64,000 bases of DNA from Plasmopara viticola. Lineage: Eukaryota; Oomycota; Peronosporomycetes; Peronosporales; Peronosporaceae. The first letter of the stretch is position 1; each line of letters starts with the position of its first letter. The notes beneath the pieces were generated by a model. That model was given only the letters and a program-made list of their open reading frames with translations. It searched no databases and was not told where the DNA came from. The stretch covers positions 1,798,001 to 1,862,000 of the forward strand of contig MBPM02000005.1 of NCBI GenBank assembly GCA_001695595.3, given 5' to 3'. Both the position numbers and the translations under genes were made by a program. Positions 11,212-23,199 of the stretch are shown piece after piece.

Positions 11212-11773
11212 ATGCAGACAAGTGGCGTTATTGATGCAAAACCACGTGCATTTCAAGAGAAAACCCCACTGGTCAGCGCACAAACGCATCTAGCAGAGAA
11301 TGCGAAAGACTCAGCGGGAATGGTCCAAGTGTATGTGTGCGACTATGATGGCATCGCCCAGCTAGTAGAAGTTCCAGTCGGTACAACTTTGAGTGAATTA
11401 GTGACTAAAGCATTTTACGACCCAAAGTTCAAGAAAGGTGGTTTTCGTGGCTTTAAAGATAACGACTTCTTGCAGCATCAGCTAGTGACAGCAGCTGACG
11501 CGGGTAAATGGACGGCTGAAAATCCGCTTCGATTGAAGTACAAGGTAAGAACAAGAAACTCAAAACAGGATTGGTGCAATGCATATATTGACGTGGTATG
11601 TATGGCGAATAGAGAGACGATTCATGTCTAATCTTGTAAATAATGCGAGACCGAGATGGAAGAAGAAAGCATCAAAGTTTGCAGCCAGGCACAATGGATG
11701 GATAGTCATTCTCGTCACAGCTGCTGGAAATGTTGCCTACACAACTTGGAGGACAAGTGGTTGTGTCGATTGA
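11212..11773 (+). pseudogene. Multicopy two-exon gene, copy 1 (frameshifted)
   Basis: Exon 1 runs from ATG 11212 to 11544 and is followed by a 70-nt intron (GTAAGA at 11545, AG at 11613-11614), the same size and position as in the intact copy at 45458. The exon-1 protein contains YVCDYDGIAQLVEVPVGTTL and TAADAGKW. In exon 2 one base is missing near 11644 relative to the 45458 copy, so the product ends in a foreign frame at 11773. In the original frame further stops follow. It is therefore probably a pseudogene, or makes a 163-residue altered protein. Function is discussed under the intact copy. Confidence 0.5.
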
Positions 11774-12349
11774 TGTGAGATGGTAGTGCCGTAATTACTA
11801 ACAAGAAAGAATTGACAATTTGCATGTACTAGGGTGGATGCTCATAGGCTATTCATTTAACTTTATTATATCGGAAAGTAAGTGTGGTTGTGTCGCCGAA
11901 ACAGAAAGGAGAACTGACGTAAAGTTTAGAGTTTGGCTGAGAAAATTTCCTGAGAAAAGATGGTTTGGCTGTGGGCTTTTGCCTTAGTGACGTTTCCGAA
12001 GCAAGGTGGGAAGAAATTTTGCATTGCATGCCAATATCCGATCAGCAATTAACGAGAAAGTAAATTTGCTAATAATTATTTATGTCCCAGCTGCGCTTAT
12101 ATGCAGATAGATTACGGTTGCTTTAATACGGAAGCCGAAGAAGTGGAGCCTATTAAGCCGACCGTCGTAAGTCATACGATCGTGCTCTAGTAGTGTATGA
12201 GATTAATAAAAGGTCAATTTTATTTGCTGGGCCACTTTCTCGTCGATATCGGTCGAATTGACATCATCAGCAGTCACTCTGCGGGATCGATCCTGGATAA
12301 ATTTATTGAAGCTCCGTTGCAGAGGGCCTTCTTTCTTTTCACGGTAATC

Positions 12350-12960
12350 GCCAGCATAAAAAAATCACGCTTCGAGTGCTGCACTCGATGCTAGGAAAGA
12401 AGGCGCTTATGGCAATAGTGTGTAAAGTAATTATCGTAATCTATGGCAAAGTCGTAGTCATCGCAGAGTCGGCAGTTGTTTATAAAACCTTTGAGAACAA
12501 TTCCACGAGGGACTAGATGCTGACGGTTAGCATAGAATGTAGTATCTGATACTGCAGGAGTCTCCCGTTAAGCCTCTGGTATCCTCGATAAATATGGCTT
12601 TGGACTAGGAAGCTTTGTAAATCGGCCATGATAAAGAATTCTGTGATTTTCACCACTTTCGCTAGTATGAAACTTAATATTGATGGTACCGCTTAATCAT
12701 GTGCTTTTAGTTCTCCTGTCTGCTTCAGGCAAGCGCTATTGTCTAAAGCAAACTTAGCTCTCCAAACTAACTTTCGACACCCTTGCTAAGCACTCACACA
12801 ACTCACGTGAATTGCCTTCGAGTAACTTCAGCGAAATTATACTGCGATAACTCTTGTAAAGTTTTCCCAGATTTAAGATTTGCTGTTCACGTAAAACCAT
12901 TTTTTTCATTTGCACTTTTACGAAGTTTACGAATGATTTTGCGGTAGCAACTTTAATTTT
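12350..12960 (-). repeat. Block G tail, reversed
   Basis: This is the reverse-complement relative of 9965-10560 and 44190-44760, and runs in the same direction as 23200-24010. Anchors are the segment around TGTGTAAAGTAATTATCG at 12419 and the AT-rich segment near 12890-12930 (ACGTAAAACCATTTTTTTCA). No coding sequence is supported. Confidence 0.5.
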
Positions 12961-14240
12961 TGATGTTTCAAATCTGCCGCGTCAAAAAAGCGGCATTAGT
13001 GAAGCTCTCGTTAGATTAGGCTATTGTCAGTCTGGCGGCAGGCGACGGTGTTGAGATCGACTATGCGATCATAGAATCAGAAAAGATGGGTCGCGTAATT
13101 CGAGAGCTGCATCTCTTCTTGGCTGAGGCGGGGGGCGGCGCGAGGCGATCGGAAGGTATCAAGAAGCTGAAAAAGCTCGAGAAGACGACTCTCATTGAAA
13201 CGCTGATTAAATAGGATTAAGAAGTCAGGCAGCAGATTCGCTGGGGTACATGCTGGAAGAAAACCATATGCCCACTCCACACTTGAGACGGATACACGTG
13301 CTGGTGGTGGTTGACGAGGAGCTTGAGGGAGTTGTAACAGTCGAGACACCGCATCCGCAAAAACGTTGATGGGATAAGTTGAATAAGGTTTTTAATAATA
13401 ATAAGAAAATGACAAAGACTACCAGCTTTTCGTGCGTCTCCTTGCCGGAAGTTGACAGCATCGTGCCAGTGACTACGAATCGACCGACGTTAAAGCTTTT
13501 TCTTGACAAAAGGCTTGATGTACTATATAAGCACTTATCTATCTTGGTCAATGCATTTGAAGATACAATTACTGGCAAGTAAGCGAATTGACTGGACACC
13601 ATCGTGCCCGTGCTTGCGCGTGTCTGTGCAATATTCGATGAAGGCGGTCAACTTCTGACCTTAAAAACCACTGTGTTTACTTTTTAGTAGCCTTTGAGCT
13701 CGTACTTATACGCGGTGACAAAGAAGGCAAAGCCTGATGCATTATAGCAGGGTCATGCTTAAGCTCACGTGGAGAAGCGAAACACTCGCGAATGAAAAAG
13801 CACTCTCGAATTTTTTTGTGTTGTCAAGAACTTCTGGAATCGGGTCTTTTTGAGTATCTAAATGCTTACATTAAGGATCGACGTCCGTGTTGACAACGAG
13901 AGAGGATGACAATTCTGCTCCTGGATCAGTGAAGCAGATTGCGGGCACGATGTCTTGCATCCTCTCGAAAGACAACTAGCTACGCGTGTGCTTATACTCA
14001 GCAGTAGTACAGGAGCGGATAGCTTTACTTCGACGTGACATTTTGCCTACTTGCCTTACTCGAGATTTTTTGTTCACAAATCTGCTGTGTCAGATCTCTT
14101 TAGTCAATGCAGGAACGAAACATCGGCTGTCATAAGGGACAATAACCTTTTCAAAATTTGAGCAATTAATATTATACCAAGATGAAGTATTCATCTGAAA
14201 GATACCTCCTTAACGAAGAGCACATTAAGGCAGGCACGTT
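12960..14240 (+). repeat. Unit E, copy a (decayed gag-like region)
   Basis: This begins near the segment GGCAGGCGACGGTGTTGAGA (13033) shared with 14997, 24998, 48857 and, reversed, 17985 and 38110. Translation of 13034-13200 gives a recognisable but broken lead peptide (GDGVEIDYAI, IRELHLFLAE, KKLKKLEKTTLIE). The middle, 13379-13580, encodes a piece of the longer gag-like ORF seen at 49150-49390 (TKTTSFSCV, PTLK, DKRLD). Stops separate the pieces. There is no D (protease) part in this copy. Confidence 0.5.
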
Positions 14241-14499
14241 GCGCTAATACCAGTGCACACGCACGAATGCTCAAAAGATCTAAAGCGACAAGTATCCAAG
14301 CCCGAACCTGACATAGAACAATTTCTCACGAAGTTTACAAGCACTTTTACGCCGGCCGATAAGTCACAAAATTTACTCACCAAAAATCTACTAATTTGTC
14401 AGCTCCATTCAAGCAATCAACAATTTCCGGAAATGATTACACGGAGCATTAAATTTGCAGTAATTTTAGTCTAATTTATCATCTAGTTACCACAACGTG

Positions 14500-14925
14500 C
14501 GATCGTGGATAAATTGGGAGACTTTACAAGTTGTAATTTACCGAAATAAAATCAGTCTCCTCTCTCGTTCTTTGCCCCGAAGTACCCACCATTTTTTAGT
14601 AGGCAAAAAGCTAGGGCAGGCACATACGTGTACATTTGAAGATTGTCTATGTAATTAGGACCAGACAAAGTGACTACTCTATTTACTTGACGAATACAAT
14701 GCGTATAAAATCTTGTTTTCCTGTGCAGCGTTATGAGCAAAAATCGAAACTGTGCTCCAAAACCAAAATATCAAATAGATCAAAAATAAGCAAAAGACCA
14801 AAAGACCAAATAAGCAAAATACCAAGACCAGAAAAGAGCAGAAAGATGAAACAGCATTGAAACGAAGCAAAATGATTGGAATCCTTGTCATACGCTCTCA
14901 TGTCTATTCATATACGTTTCTTTCC
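14500..14925 (+). repeat. Block F with (ACCAAAAG)-like simple repeat, copy 1
   Basis: A degenerate AC-CAAAAG array (about 14755-14835) lies inside a longer repeat that recurs with the array in the same place at 24060-24440, 47950-48360 and, reversed, at 38160-38570. It stands just before unit E in the first and third of these. Apparent membrane-protein ORFs on its minus strand come only from the simple repeat. It may be the leader or LTR-like end of the D/E element, but no LTR pair could be shown. Confidence 0.5.
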
Positions 14926-15397
14926 CATTTTAAAATCTGCCTCGTCGAGGAAAGACAATAAAGCTCCAGTTAGATTCTGCGATTGTCAGTCTGGCGGCAG
15001 GCGACGGTGTTGAGATCGACTATGCGATCAAAGAATCAGAAAAAAGAAAGGGCCGCGTGATTTGCTATTGTCTCGCTCGGAAGATATCAAGAAGCTAAAG
15101 AAGCGCAACCAGCGAATTCTCTGGAGTACATGCTGAAAACCATATGCTCTTCCCACAGTTGAGATAGATTCACGTGCTAGTGGTTAGTGACGGGGTGTCT
15201 TAGGGAGTTGTACCAGTGGAAACACCGCATCCACGCAATAGGTGATGGGACAAGTAGGTAGGATTCTGATAAGATTGAGAAAGTAACGACTTCGCAGATT
15301 ATTTAATCGTCTCGCTGCCGGAAGTTGGCAGCATCATACCAGCGACTGTGAATCGAGCGACGTTAAAGCTTACTGCTAACAAAAGGCTTGATGCACT

Positions 15398-15772
15398 GTG
15401 AAGTTACTTTTCTATCTTAGTCAAGGCTTTGAAGATACGTTTGCTGGCAAGAAAGCAAAGCGATTGCACACTTGCTTGCAAGTGTCTGTTTGTGCATTGT
15501 TCGACGGAGGTGTTCAACTTCTGGTTGAAGAAACCATTGTTGGGAGACGTATTTATATAGACGTAGCCTTTAAGCTCGTGCTTACGCGCGGCGACAAGAA
15601 GGCGAAGCCTGGTGAATTTCAGCAGGGTCCTGCTCACGAATCTAGAAAGATGTACAAAATTGTCAAGAACTTCATGAATCGGATCTATTTGAGTATCCTG
15701 GATGTTGGATTTGAGGGTGCGACGCTTGTGTTGATAGCGATGGAGAATGAAAATCTGCTTCAGGATCAATGA
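15398..15772 (+). CDS. Gag-like ORF of the D/E unit (124 codons)
   Basis: This open stretch shares, with the reversed copy at 27276-27689 and the fragments at 32620-32856 and 49326-49511, the series GKKAKRL, VSVCALFDGG, TIVG and a RGDK motif in the middle. No zinc knuckle is present. The longer copies begin further upstream (PTLxPxPDKRLDxLHS), so this ORF is probably truncated at its start by an upstream stop near 15400. The role as a structural protein of a retroelement is inferred from its place before the protease remnant; it could also be unrelated. Confidence 0.35.
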   Translation: MKLLFYLSQGFEDTFAGKKAKRLHTCLQVSVCALFDGGVQLLVEETIVGRRIYIDVAFKLVLTRGDKKAKPGEFQQGPAHESRKMYKIVKNFMNRIYLSILDVGFEGATLVLIAMENENLLQDQ

Positions 15773-16350
15773 AGCAGGTTGCTATAGTATTCTTTTAAAG
15801 ACAACTAGCTACGTAAAAGCTTATACTCAGCGGTATTACAAGATCAGATAGCTCTACTTCGACGTGACTTTTTGCCTACCAACCTTACTTGAGCTTTTTT
15901 GTTAACAAAAATTTGCTTTAAATTGCCTTCATAGCAAGTGCAGTCACAGACAGACTGGCTCTCGAGAAAACCATAGATGGACAGCTCTTCGACATACCAG
16001 ACCAAGAAAAGCTGTGTCCATTAGCTAGCCGACTTGGGTCCAGTACAAGTGGACGTTAAGTTTTTAATCGAATACACATTTGTAGTTTTAGCCAGGGCAA
16101 GCGATACAGGGACTTTGTGCTTTTTGAGAAGGCCGATGTAATTAATTGCGCTAAATAGATCAAAGGGTTGCTGGTAGAAGCCGCACCCTCGGAGCCACGA
16201 AAATGCTGATTATAAATAGAGGCGGGTGTCATACTGGGAAAGAATCAGGTTCTTGTATGGTGGTGCCATACAACGAGAGCTTAGCCCTTTATGCTTTACA
16301 GCTCTCAAAAACAGTAGCAGAAAACTCCTGGTTTTTCCCGTAAGTATACT

Positions 16351-16578
16351 GTGTTACAGAAAACAAATTCGAGTTCTAGCATTTTCGGCACGACAAGAAT
16401 TTCTTATTACAACGGCCGTACGTCAACTCCAGCTCGACCGGCAAACGGAATGGTCCTTGACGACCTCTTGGTCGATACAAATCTGATTCTAAAAAAGCAT
16501 GAGCCATGTCAGCTAGAGTCGTTTCTTGTTTATAACATGGACAAGTATGACTTGACTCTGGGCTTGCCGTGGGTATGA
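16351..16578 (+). pseudogene. Retropepsin C-terminal remnant (Ty3/gypsy type)
   Basis: The translated stretch reads ...LDDLLVDTNLILKK...LESFLVYNMDKYDLTLGLPWV followed by a stop. In gypsy-type polyproteins the corresponding segment ends in YD(L/I)ILG(M/L)PWL just before reverse transcriptase. The catalytic Asp-Ser/Thr-Gly of the protease is not visible upstream. A reversed diverged copy lies near 26400-26600, and plus-strand copies near 50740-50930 and 63590-63770. Confidence 0.5.
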
Positions 16579-17649
16579 AAGCTTGACCTCTGAATCAATT
16601 GATGTGACAAAGTTAAAGACCCCACCTGCCAGATCCCGCACAACAAAGCATTGGCGAGCCATGTTCTCAAATCTGCTGTGAGGATGGAATCTTAGTAAAT
16701 AAGTCGGATCAATTACACGCTCGAGATAAACACAAGCGAAATTGCAGGCACTGATATCTCCAAATTTAGACGCGACGTAGACCTTTCAAATCCTTATCAG
16801 CATGAACGAGTTTTGCTTGCAGCGCCGGCGGCTGAAGACACCAAAGTTTGCTTCTGTAGTATATCTTGCATTAAGCTTCAAACTGCGGAAAAGTGGGTCC
16901 ACAAGACACATTGGGTAATACAGGGTAGCAATGCAGCTTCGCAGATTGGTGACGTAGCATCACCAAGTGCGAGTGACAAAGATCCGCTTGCAAATATTAT
17001 GGGTTCTCTTGACGCATTGATTAGCATAGTTCTATTACTGTGCCATCAAAAGGGAATAACATGATACCGCAAGAAGAGTAGAAGGCTGCGACATTTGATA
17101 GACAACTAGATTTTGAAAACGACTACGCGGATAAAGATGAATCCTGAATCACAGAGATAGTTGACAATTCGACCAGTCGCCACGGTAGGTGTGCTCCAAT
17201 CAGAGACATTTCTGGAGATGTCGAAGTTGGCAAACTTAAAAGAAGTCTAAGCTACTGAGCTCTTGACGCAATCAAAGGTTATGGGTGTTGTTTCTAACTA
17301 TGAGACCCTTAATAAGAAATAAATTATCTTAGCAAATAGAGTACGTTGCGTCATGACTCAGATATTCTAAAGCTCACAAGGAGTCCTAATTCCTTTTTTG
17401 TTAATATATTTAATGTCCAGAAATCCTTATATAAAAGTTCCGAAAAATTAGGGAAGTAAAACACGAGATGAACCTCGCGCTAAGCACAAAAAGTGTGTCA
17501 CCACAAAATGGCCACTACAATGAGAGCCAAGTATACTATAAACAGGCGAAGAGCTGCAAATGTATTTTTTGTAGTCATCACCAATATTAATTTTTGAAAA
17601 AAATAATGGCAATGTTGACGAGCTCATGCCAAGAGTAGATCTTCAAATT

Positions 17650-18435
17650 GTCCCATCAAGTTTTTCGCGTTTGCGGTGTCTCCATTATTACAACTCCTTG
17701 AAATTTCCCGTTAACCACCACCAGCACGTAAATATGTCTCGAGCATGTTGTTTTCTTCCAGCATAATCTAGCGGAGGTGCTGCCTGAGATTCTTAGTCCC
17801 ATTCCATCAGCTCTTCAATGAGAGCCGTCTTCTCGAGCTTTTCAATTCCTTGATAGCCTTCGAGCAAGACAAGAGCCACGCACCATTCTCCATCCTAGCC
17901 ATGAAAAGTTGCAGCTTTGAATTCTGCGGCCCTTACTATTTTCTTTCCCCTTAATCGCATAGTCCATCTCAACACCGTCGCCTGCCGCCAGACTGACAAT
18001 CGCATTTCTTAACAAGAGCTTTACTATCTTTACTCGACGCGGCAGGTTTTAAGATGGATGATTACCGGACATGAAAGCGTATGACAGGAATTTTAATCAA
18101 TGATGAGACGCCACGTGTCATCTAACGGCAAAGTAGGGGGCATGTTTTATTCTCGTCGAGCAGCTTTAAAACAGCCTCGAGATTTAGAAGATGTTATTTG
18201 GTTGCGTTCAGATGCCTCGAATGAATTGGCCTCTTTAAAAAAAAGTAAGGAAAGCTAAATACTACTAACACAATCACTCACTTCGCTGACGACTGCACGC
18301 ATAGTACAGTTGATGCTCTCATTCGCCAAATCAGTTTCTACATAACAATTTAACAATCAGATCATTCGGTACGTCAAGGATGTTGAGACTCAGCGCTAAG
18401 CCCTGATTATAATTCTAGTCAGCTACGTACGTATT
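17650..18435 (-). repeat. Inverted E lead segment plus downstream block (inner part of left palindrome arm)
   Basis: Between 17650 and 18070 the E lead peptide region occurs in reverse (the shared 20-mer falls near 17985). From 18100 to 18390 the plus strand carries the counterpart of the minus-strand ORF at 24592-24879 (ALKQPRDLEDVIWLRSDAS), here broken after LKK. The whole region is the reverse complement of 24545-25400 with few differences. Confidence 0.65.
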
Positions 18436-18439
18436 CATC

Positions 18440-18716
18440 CAAAGAATACTATTTTGCTAAAATTTTAACACCTCTGGTAGAACATCCTAATACAACACAT
18501 CAGCCATGACACAACGACCAATTAATTAAGTAATTATTGGCACTGTACTATTGAATTCTTGCTGACAAATCACTAATTTATCTGATCGTATCCCTAAACA
18601 ACACCTTAAGTCATAATTATTAACACAGCGCACCTTTTTCGATTAAGCTATTAGCTACCAGTACATATGTGGATTGGTAAAGACATTGTTTTTTCTATGT
18701 TGAGTCACAGTAGGCG
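18440..18716. repeat. Block A fragment interrupted by E2
   Basis: This aligns with 3790-4037 and 31000-31275 (shared words CACCTCT, GCCATGACACAACGACC, TTATCTGAT, GTTGAGT). It ends with GTTGAGTCACAGTAGGCG directly before the 5' LTR of E2. It contains no gene. Confidence 0.75.
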
Positions 18717-18862
18717 TGTTAACATTACACCGCTGAATGCATGTTGAACAGGTGGATGGCCTCACAGTAATTACAAGTACGTCACAATTAGTAATTACAT
18801 ATGGTAGCCATTCATTGGTCAGGATAAATATATTCACTTCGGTTTTTACTTTCTTCTTAACA
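18717..18862 (+). repeat. E2 5' LTR
   Basis: This 146-bp TG...CA unit is very close to the E1 LTR. It is followed directly by the primer-binding site GGTTAACAGCCGC at 18863. Confidence 0.93.
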
Positions 18863-18910
18863 GGTTAACAGCCGCAAACAACAGCCTCGCATCACCACAC
18901 CGTCACCGCC

Positions 18911-21900
18911 ATGATTACCAAGCGCACCGAAGTCCTCCTAGGAGATGGTGACTACTACCATTGGGATTTCAACATGAGAATGGCCCTCGCAAGAAAAGGG
19001 CTGCTGGGACACATTATGGGCGCGAAGGGCGAGAGCGAAATAACGGAGACGTGGCTCGTGAATGACGCCAAGGCATTGGGTATAATTGCCCAGGGCGTCG
19101 AGATACAACACCAGACCAAGATACGGCCTGCTACTCGTGCCTTGGAGGCATGGGGAACGCTTCGCGATTTCTACCATCGTTCCACTTTACACAATCGTGT
19201 CACGATGACACGGCGCCTTCATGAGGTTAAGATGGAGAGTGGCACTCGCATGGTGGAACATCTGGACGCGTTCGATGAGCTGGTCGTGGGACTCCAGAGG
19301 ACGGGAGAGCCGGAGACAGCTAGTGGTGCTTCTGAGCAGCTTGCCGGCGGAATATGAAATAATATCTTCTATCGTGGAGAACGCCAAGGTCATCACTCTG
19401 ATCGAAGTCAAGGAGAAGCTGTTGAAGGAGTCAGACAGACTACAGAAGAAGGAAGCAAGTGAGAAAGCGTTTCGAGCCACAGACAATGATGGACGGATCA
19501 AGGGCAGACGAGGAAGTGGCCGCGAGATTTACGCGCCACGCAAGGGCGGCGGTTTTTGGGGAAAATGCTTCAATTGTGACCAGACTGGTCATATGAAGCG
19601 GGACTGCCCAGCTGCTGAGAACCGTTCCAGAAACCGTTATAGCGGTAATGATGCAGTGTTTGCTGTGGGGAATGAGCAATCAGTAAGCTGGCTGATCGAC
19701 AGTGGTGCGACGTCACACATGACCCCTCACCGAAGTGACTTGATCGACTTCAAGCAACTTGAAGACGACTTCAAGGTAACAATTGCAGATGGCAGAAAGT
19801 TACGCGTCGAAGGAGCTGGAACAGTGAAGCTTATCGGCTTAGATGGAAGGCGCATATCGATGATGGAAGTGCTGCTTATCCCTGGACTTGACAGACGTCT
19901 ACTGTCGGTGGGAAAGCTTGCCGGACGTGGACTAAGTGTGGAATTTCAGCGTGCTTCGTGCATCATTTGGGACAAGAACGAAGCTTCGGCAACTGGGACA
20001 AGAAATGGGAAAGCTTACACACTGGATTGTGAGCAAGAGGAGGCACGATTGGTGCAATACTCGGGAGTCGATTGTCAGTGGGAGTTATGGCACGCTCGTA
20101 TGGGACATCCAAGTAAGGACGTTTTAGTGAAGACTATGCGATCCACAGAAGGTATTCCTGCGCTAAAACAAGGTGTTAAGACCCTGTGTGGTGGATGCAT
20201 GAAGGGCAAGCAGACGATCGAAGCCTTTCCAGGACGCTCCATGACAAAGGCATCACGTGTATTGGAATTAGTTTACACAGACGTGATGGGACCCATGAAG
20301 ACACTTTCAAAAGGAGGTGCTAAATACATTTCGACGTTTGTGGATGATTATTCACGATATGTGGTGGCTTACTTTCTGGCAAAGAAGAGTGAGGTTGCCG
20401 ACAAGATCAATATGTTCAACGCACTGCATGAGAATCAGTGGGGAACCCGTATCAAGTGCCTGCGTTCGGACAATGGAACGGAGGTTGTCAACAAGACAGT
20501 TACGGATTTATGTCAGCGGAACGGTATCATACATCAGCGTACAGTACCATATAGTCCCCAACAAAATGGAATTGCAGAGCGAATGAATCGTACGACAATG
20601 GAAAAGGCACGAAGCATGCTGCACAACAAGTGTGTTCCGACATGTTGGTGGGCAGAAGCAGTAAGCCCTGCGATGTACCTGATCAACCGCTCTCCCAATA
20701 CAATGCACTCAAATAACACCCCATATGAACTGGGATTTAAGATGAAGCCACGAATGGATCATCTTAGGGTGTTTGGGTCTCATGGATATGCTCACGTTGA
20801 TCAAGTGAAGAGGACGAAGCTCGAAGCCAAAAGCTTCAAGTGCATGTTCCTTGGTTGTGCCGAAGACACCAAGGGATACCGAGTTTACGATTTGGAGAAA
20901 GACAAGATATCAGTATCACGGTCGGTGATGCTGGACGAGCGTGAAGTGGGCGGCATTTATGAGACACACCCGCCCAAACAAATAAAAGTGATACACGTTA
21001 CCAAAGACAACGATGAAAGTGCTGTGTCCGGGCCGACGGAACACCAACAAGATCAAGATGAACTTATGGAGGGTGAAGGAGAAGATGAAATTCCAGATGC
21101 TCCAACGAATGAAGAGGAGTCCGACACAAATGAGTCAAGGGTCGAGATGCTTCGATTACCGACCTCAGTACACTCAGAACTGACAGAGTACAGAACTCCT
21201 ACACTGGATGCACAGGAAGATCGAATGGTATTTCGACCGCAAGTGGAACGTTCAAGGCGTACAAATGAACCAATGTTGTTGCTATAAAACGGATCAGATA
21301 CCGATGAAAGTCTAGGAGGAAGCGAAGGACCACCATCTTCAAAGCGTGCAAGGATTGATGAAGACGGCCTGATAGCTGAAGCTATTCTCGCTTACGCTGT
21401 GAGTGTTGGTGAAGAATCAGACTTGCCTACCACGTATGCGCAGGCAATGTCTAGTGACGAGGCAGAACAGTGGCGACAAGCGATGGACGCCGAATTACAG
21501 TCGCATCACAAAAACGAAAAATGGACACTCGTTCCACGAGAATCAATTGGACGTACGATTGGATGCCGCTGGGATTTTGCTAAGAAGCGTGACCAGAATG
21601 GATGTGTTGTGCGCTACAAAGCACGATTGGTGGCTAAAGGTTTCAAGCAGAAATACGGCGTGGATTTCTTCGAGACTTACTCTCCAGTGGCCAACATGAA
21701 CTCAATTCGAGTTGTACTCGCAGTGTGTGCGGTATTAGGCTACAAAATGGAACAGCTGGACGTCGACACTGCCTTTCTCAACAGTGTACTGTCGGATCGT
21801 GTTCACATGGAAGTTCCGATTGGTGTTAAGGGAGCTCAAAAATTTGCGTGTCAGCTGAACAAAGCTATATATGGTCTCAAGCAAGCTGCAAGCGCTTGGA

Positions 21901-22990
21901 ACAAGACGATCGACCACATCTTCAAGACGTGTGGAGCGGATCAATGCGTCTACATGAAGAAAGTGGTGGAAGGTTTTGTGTACGTATGTCTTTATGTCGA
22001 TGATACGATCATTGCAGCCAAGACGAGCGACGAGATTCTAGAGGTCAAGGGGATGCTTAAAAGTGTTTTCAAGATGAAGGATCTCGGTATGGCGAAGTTC
22101 ATCTTAGGCATGGAGATCGACCACGACATGACAGCTTCTACACTAATGATCAAGCAAACACGCTACATTAGCGACGTGGCTGAGCGATTTGGACAGAAAA
22201 ACGCCAAGAACGTCGACAATCCGTGTACGTCCGGTCTCAAGCTGTCAACATCACAGTCACCAAGTACAGAAGCTGAGCGTTCAGAGATGCGGTCAAGACC
22301 ATACCGCTCACTAGTTGGATGTCTGCTATATGTTACAACTTGCACTCGGCCGGACGTCGCATACATCGTGACACAAATGTCTCGATTTCTCGAAAAACCG
22401 GGATTACCACATTGGAACGCCGCAATTCGTGTATTGCGCTACTTAAATTCGACACGTCATCATGGGGTCGTTTACCAAAGAGGGACGGGAAAGGTGATTA
22501 TTGAAGCTTTTTAGAATGCTGACTGGGGTAGCAACACCGATGACAGACGGTCTGTCTCAGGTGTGTTGATCAACATTGGGAAGGCTCCGGTTGTATTCAA
22601 GTCCAAGTATCAGAGAACAGCTGCACTAAGTTCCGCAGAAGCAGAGTATATGGCGCTCTGCTCGTGCACACAAGAAGTACTTTGGGCGCGCGCAATGCTC
22701 AAGGACATGGGTCAAGAACAAGTGGGAGGCACGCAAATATGGGAAGACAATCAAGGTGCGATAGCTTTGGCAAACAACGCGGGCTACCACGCACGTACAA
22801 AGCACGTGGACATCAGACATCTCTTTATTCGGGAGACGTTCAGCATGGATTACTCAAGATTGGCTACATTGATACAAGGAGTCAGCTTGCAGATATGCTA
22901 ACCAAGGCGCTTGGAACCAAGATGCTGAAGTATCTGCGCGAAGCCTCCGGAATCAAGACCAAGTCAGCAACAAAGGACACACAGCATTAG
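18911..22990 (+). pseudogene. gag-pol: E2 gag-pol, four disabling changes
   Basis: Gag starts at ATG 18911. A deletion of about 11 bp near 19313 shifts the frame. A nonsense codon TAA occurs at 21285-21287, in the linker before reverse transcriptase (Glu in E3). A second, TAG at 22512-22514, lies in the RNase H motif where E1 and E3 have SDADWGS. A one-base loss near 22836 shifts the last 50 codons. Zinc knuckle CFNCDQTGHMKRDC, protease DSGATSH, integrase and the RT YVDD box (about 21997-22008) are otherwise present. The 15-codon stretch from FKKNDF to SCGADQ of E3 is shortened here. It cannot make a full polyprotein. Confidence 0.92.
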
Positions 22991-23003
22991 CGGTGAGTGG
23001 GAG

Positions 23004-23147
23004 TGTTAACATTACACCGCTGAATGCATATTGAACAGGTGAATGGCTTCACAGTAATGACAAGTACGTCACAATTAGTAATTACATATGATAGCCATTC
23101 ATTGGTCAGGATAAATATATTTACTTCGGTTTTTACTTTTTTTAACA
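23004..23147 (+). repeat. E2 3' LTR
   Basis: This 144-bp LTR begins 13 bp after the pol stop, following the same purine tract as E1. It is diverged from the 5' LTR, pointing to an older age than E1. Confidence 0.92.
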
Positions 23148-23199
23148 GTTTCTTATGGATTGATTCACTGAAATTTTTATAGTCATTTGCCTGGTGTTT

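Larger units (their letters stand above)
14930..17640 (+). mobile_element. D/E unit, copy b: decayed gypsy-like retroelement
   Basis: The order is unit E lead peptide (about 14997-15250, broken), gag-like ORF (15398-15772), a spacer, then a protease remnant (16351-16578) whose last residues read KYDLTLGLPWV, typical of the C-terminal end of Ty3/gypsy retropepsin. A further diverged coding stretch follows (16800-17064). No reverse transcriptase or integrase motif is readable. Copies c (24545-27750, reversed) and e (48780-52000) have the same order. The gypsy call rests on that one motif plus context. Confidence 0.5.
18717..23147 (+). mobile_element. E2: Ty1/copia LTR retrotransposon, same family as E1, defective
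   Basis: The 5' LTR (18717-18862, 146 bp) and 3' LTR (23004-23147, 144 bp) flank a gag-pol region. The 3' LTR differs from the 5' LTR at about ten positions, including a shortened T-run near its end. The expected 5-bp duplication is absent: AGGCG stands before the element and GTTTC after it. The left flank is block A, but the right flank is not the matching continuation of block A. The two ends therefore probably come from different insertions joined by recombination or by a later rearrangement. Confidence 0.93.

Noticed and set aside
11212..11631. Unspliced 139-residue version of the copy-1 gene
   Set aside because: The paralogue at 45458 has a stop in the corresponding region, while splicing a 70-nt GT-AG intron keeps frame in both; the unspliced reading is less likely.
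14679..14891. Minus-strand ORF resembling a membrane protein with a signal peptide
   Set aside because: Its Leu/Phe-rich sequence is only the translation of the CAAAAG-type simple repeat.
19440..19679. Minus-strand ORF conserved in E2 and E3 (also 36497-36736)
   Set aside because: It is the antisense shadow of the zinc-knuckle region; its conservation follows from gag-pol.
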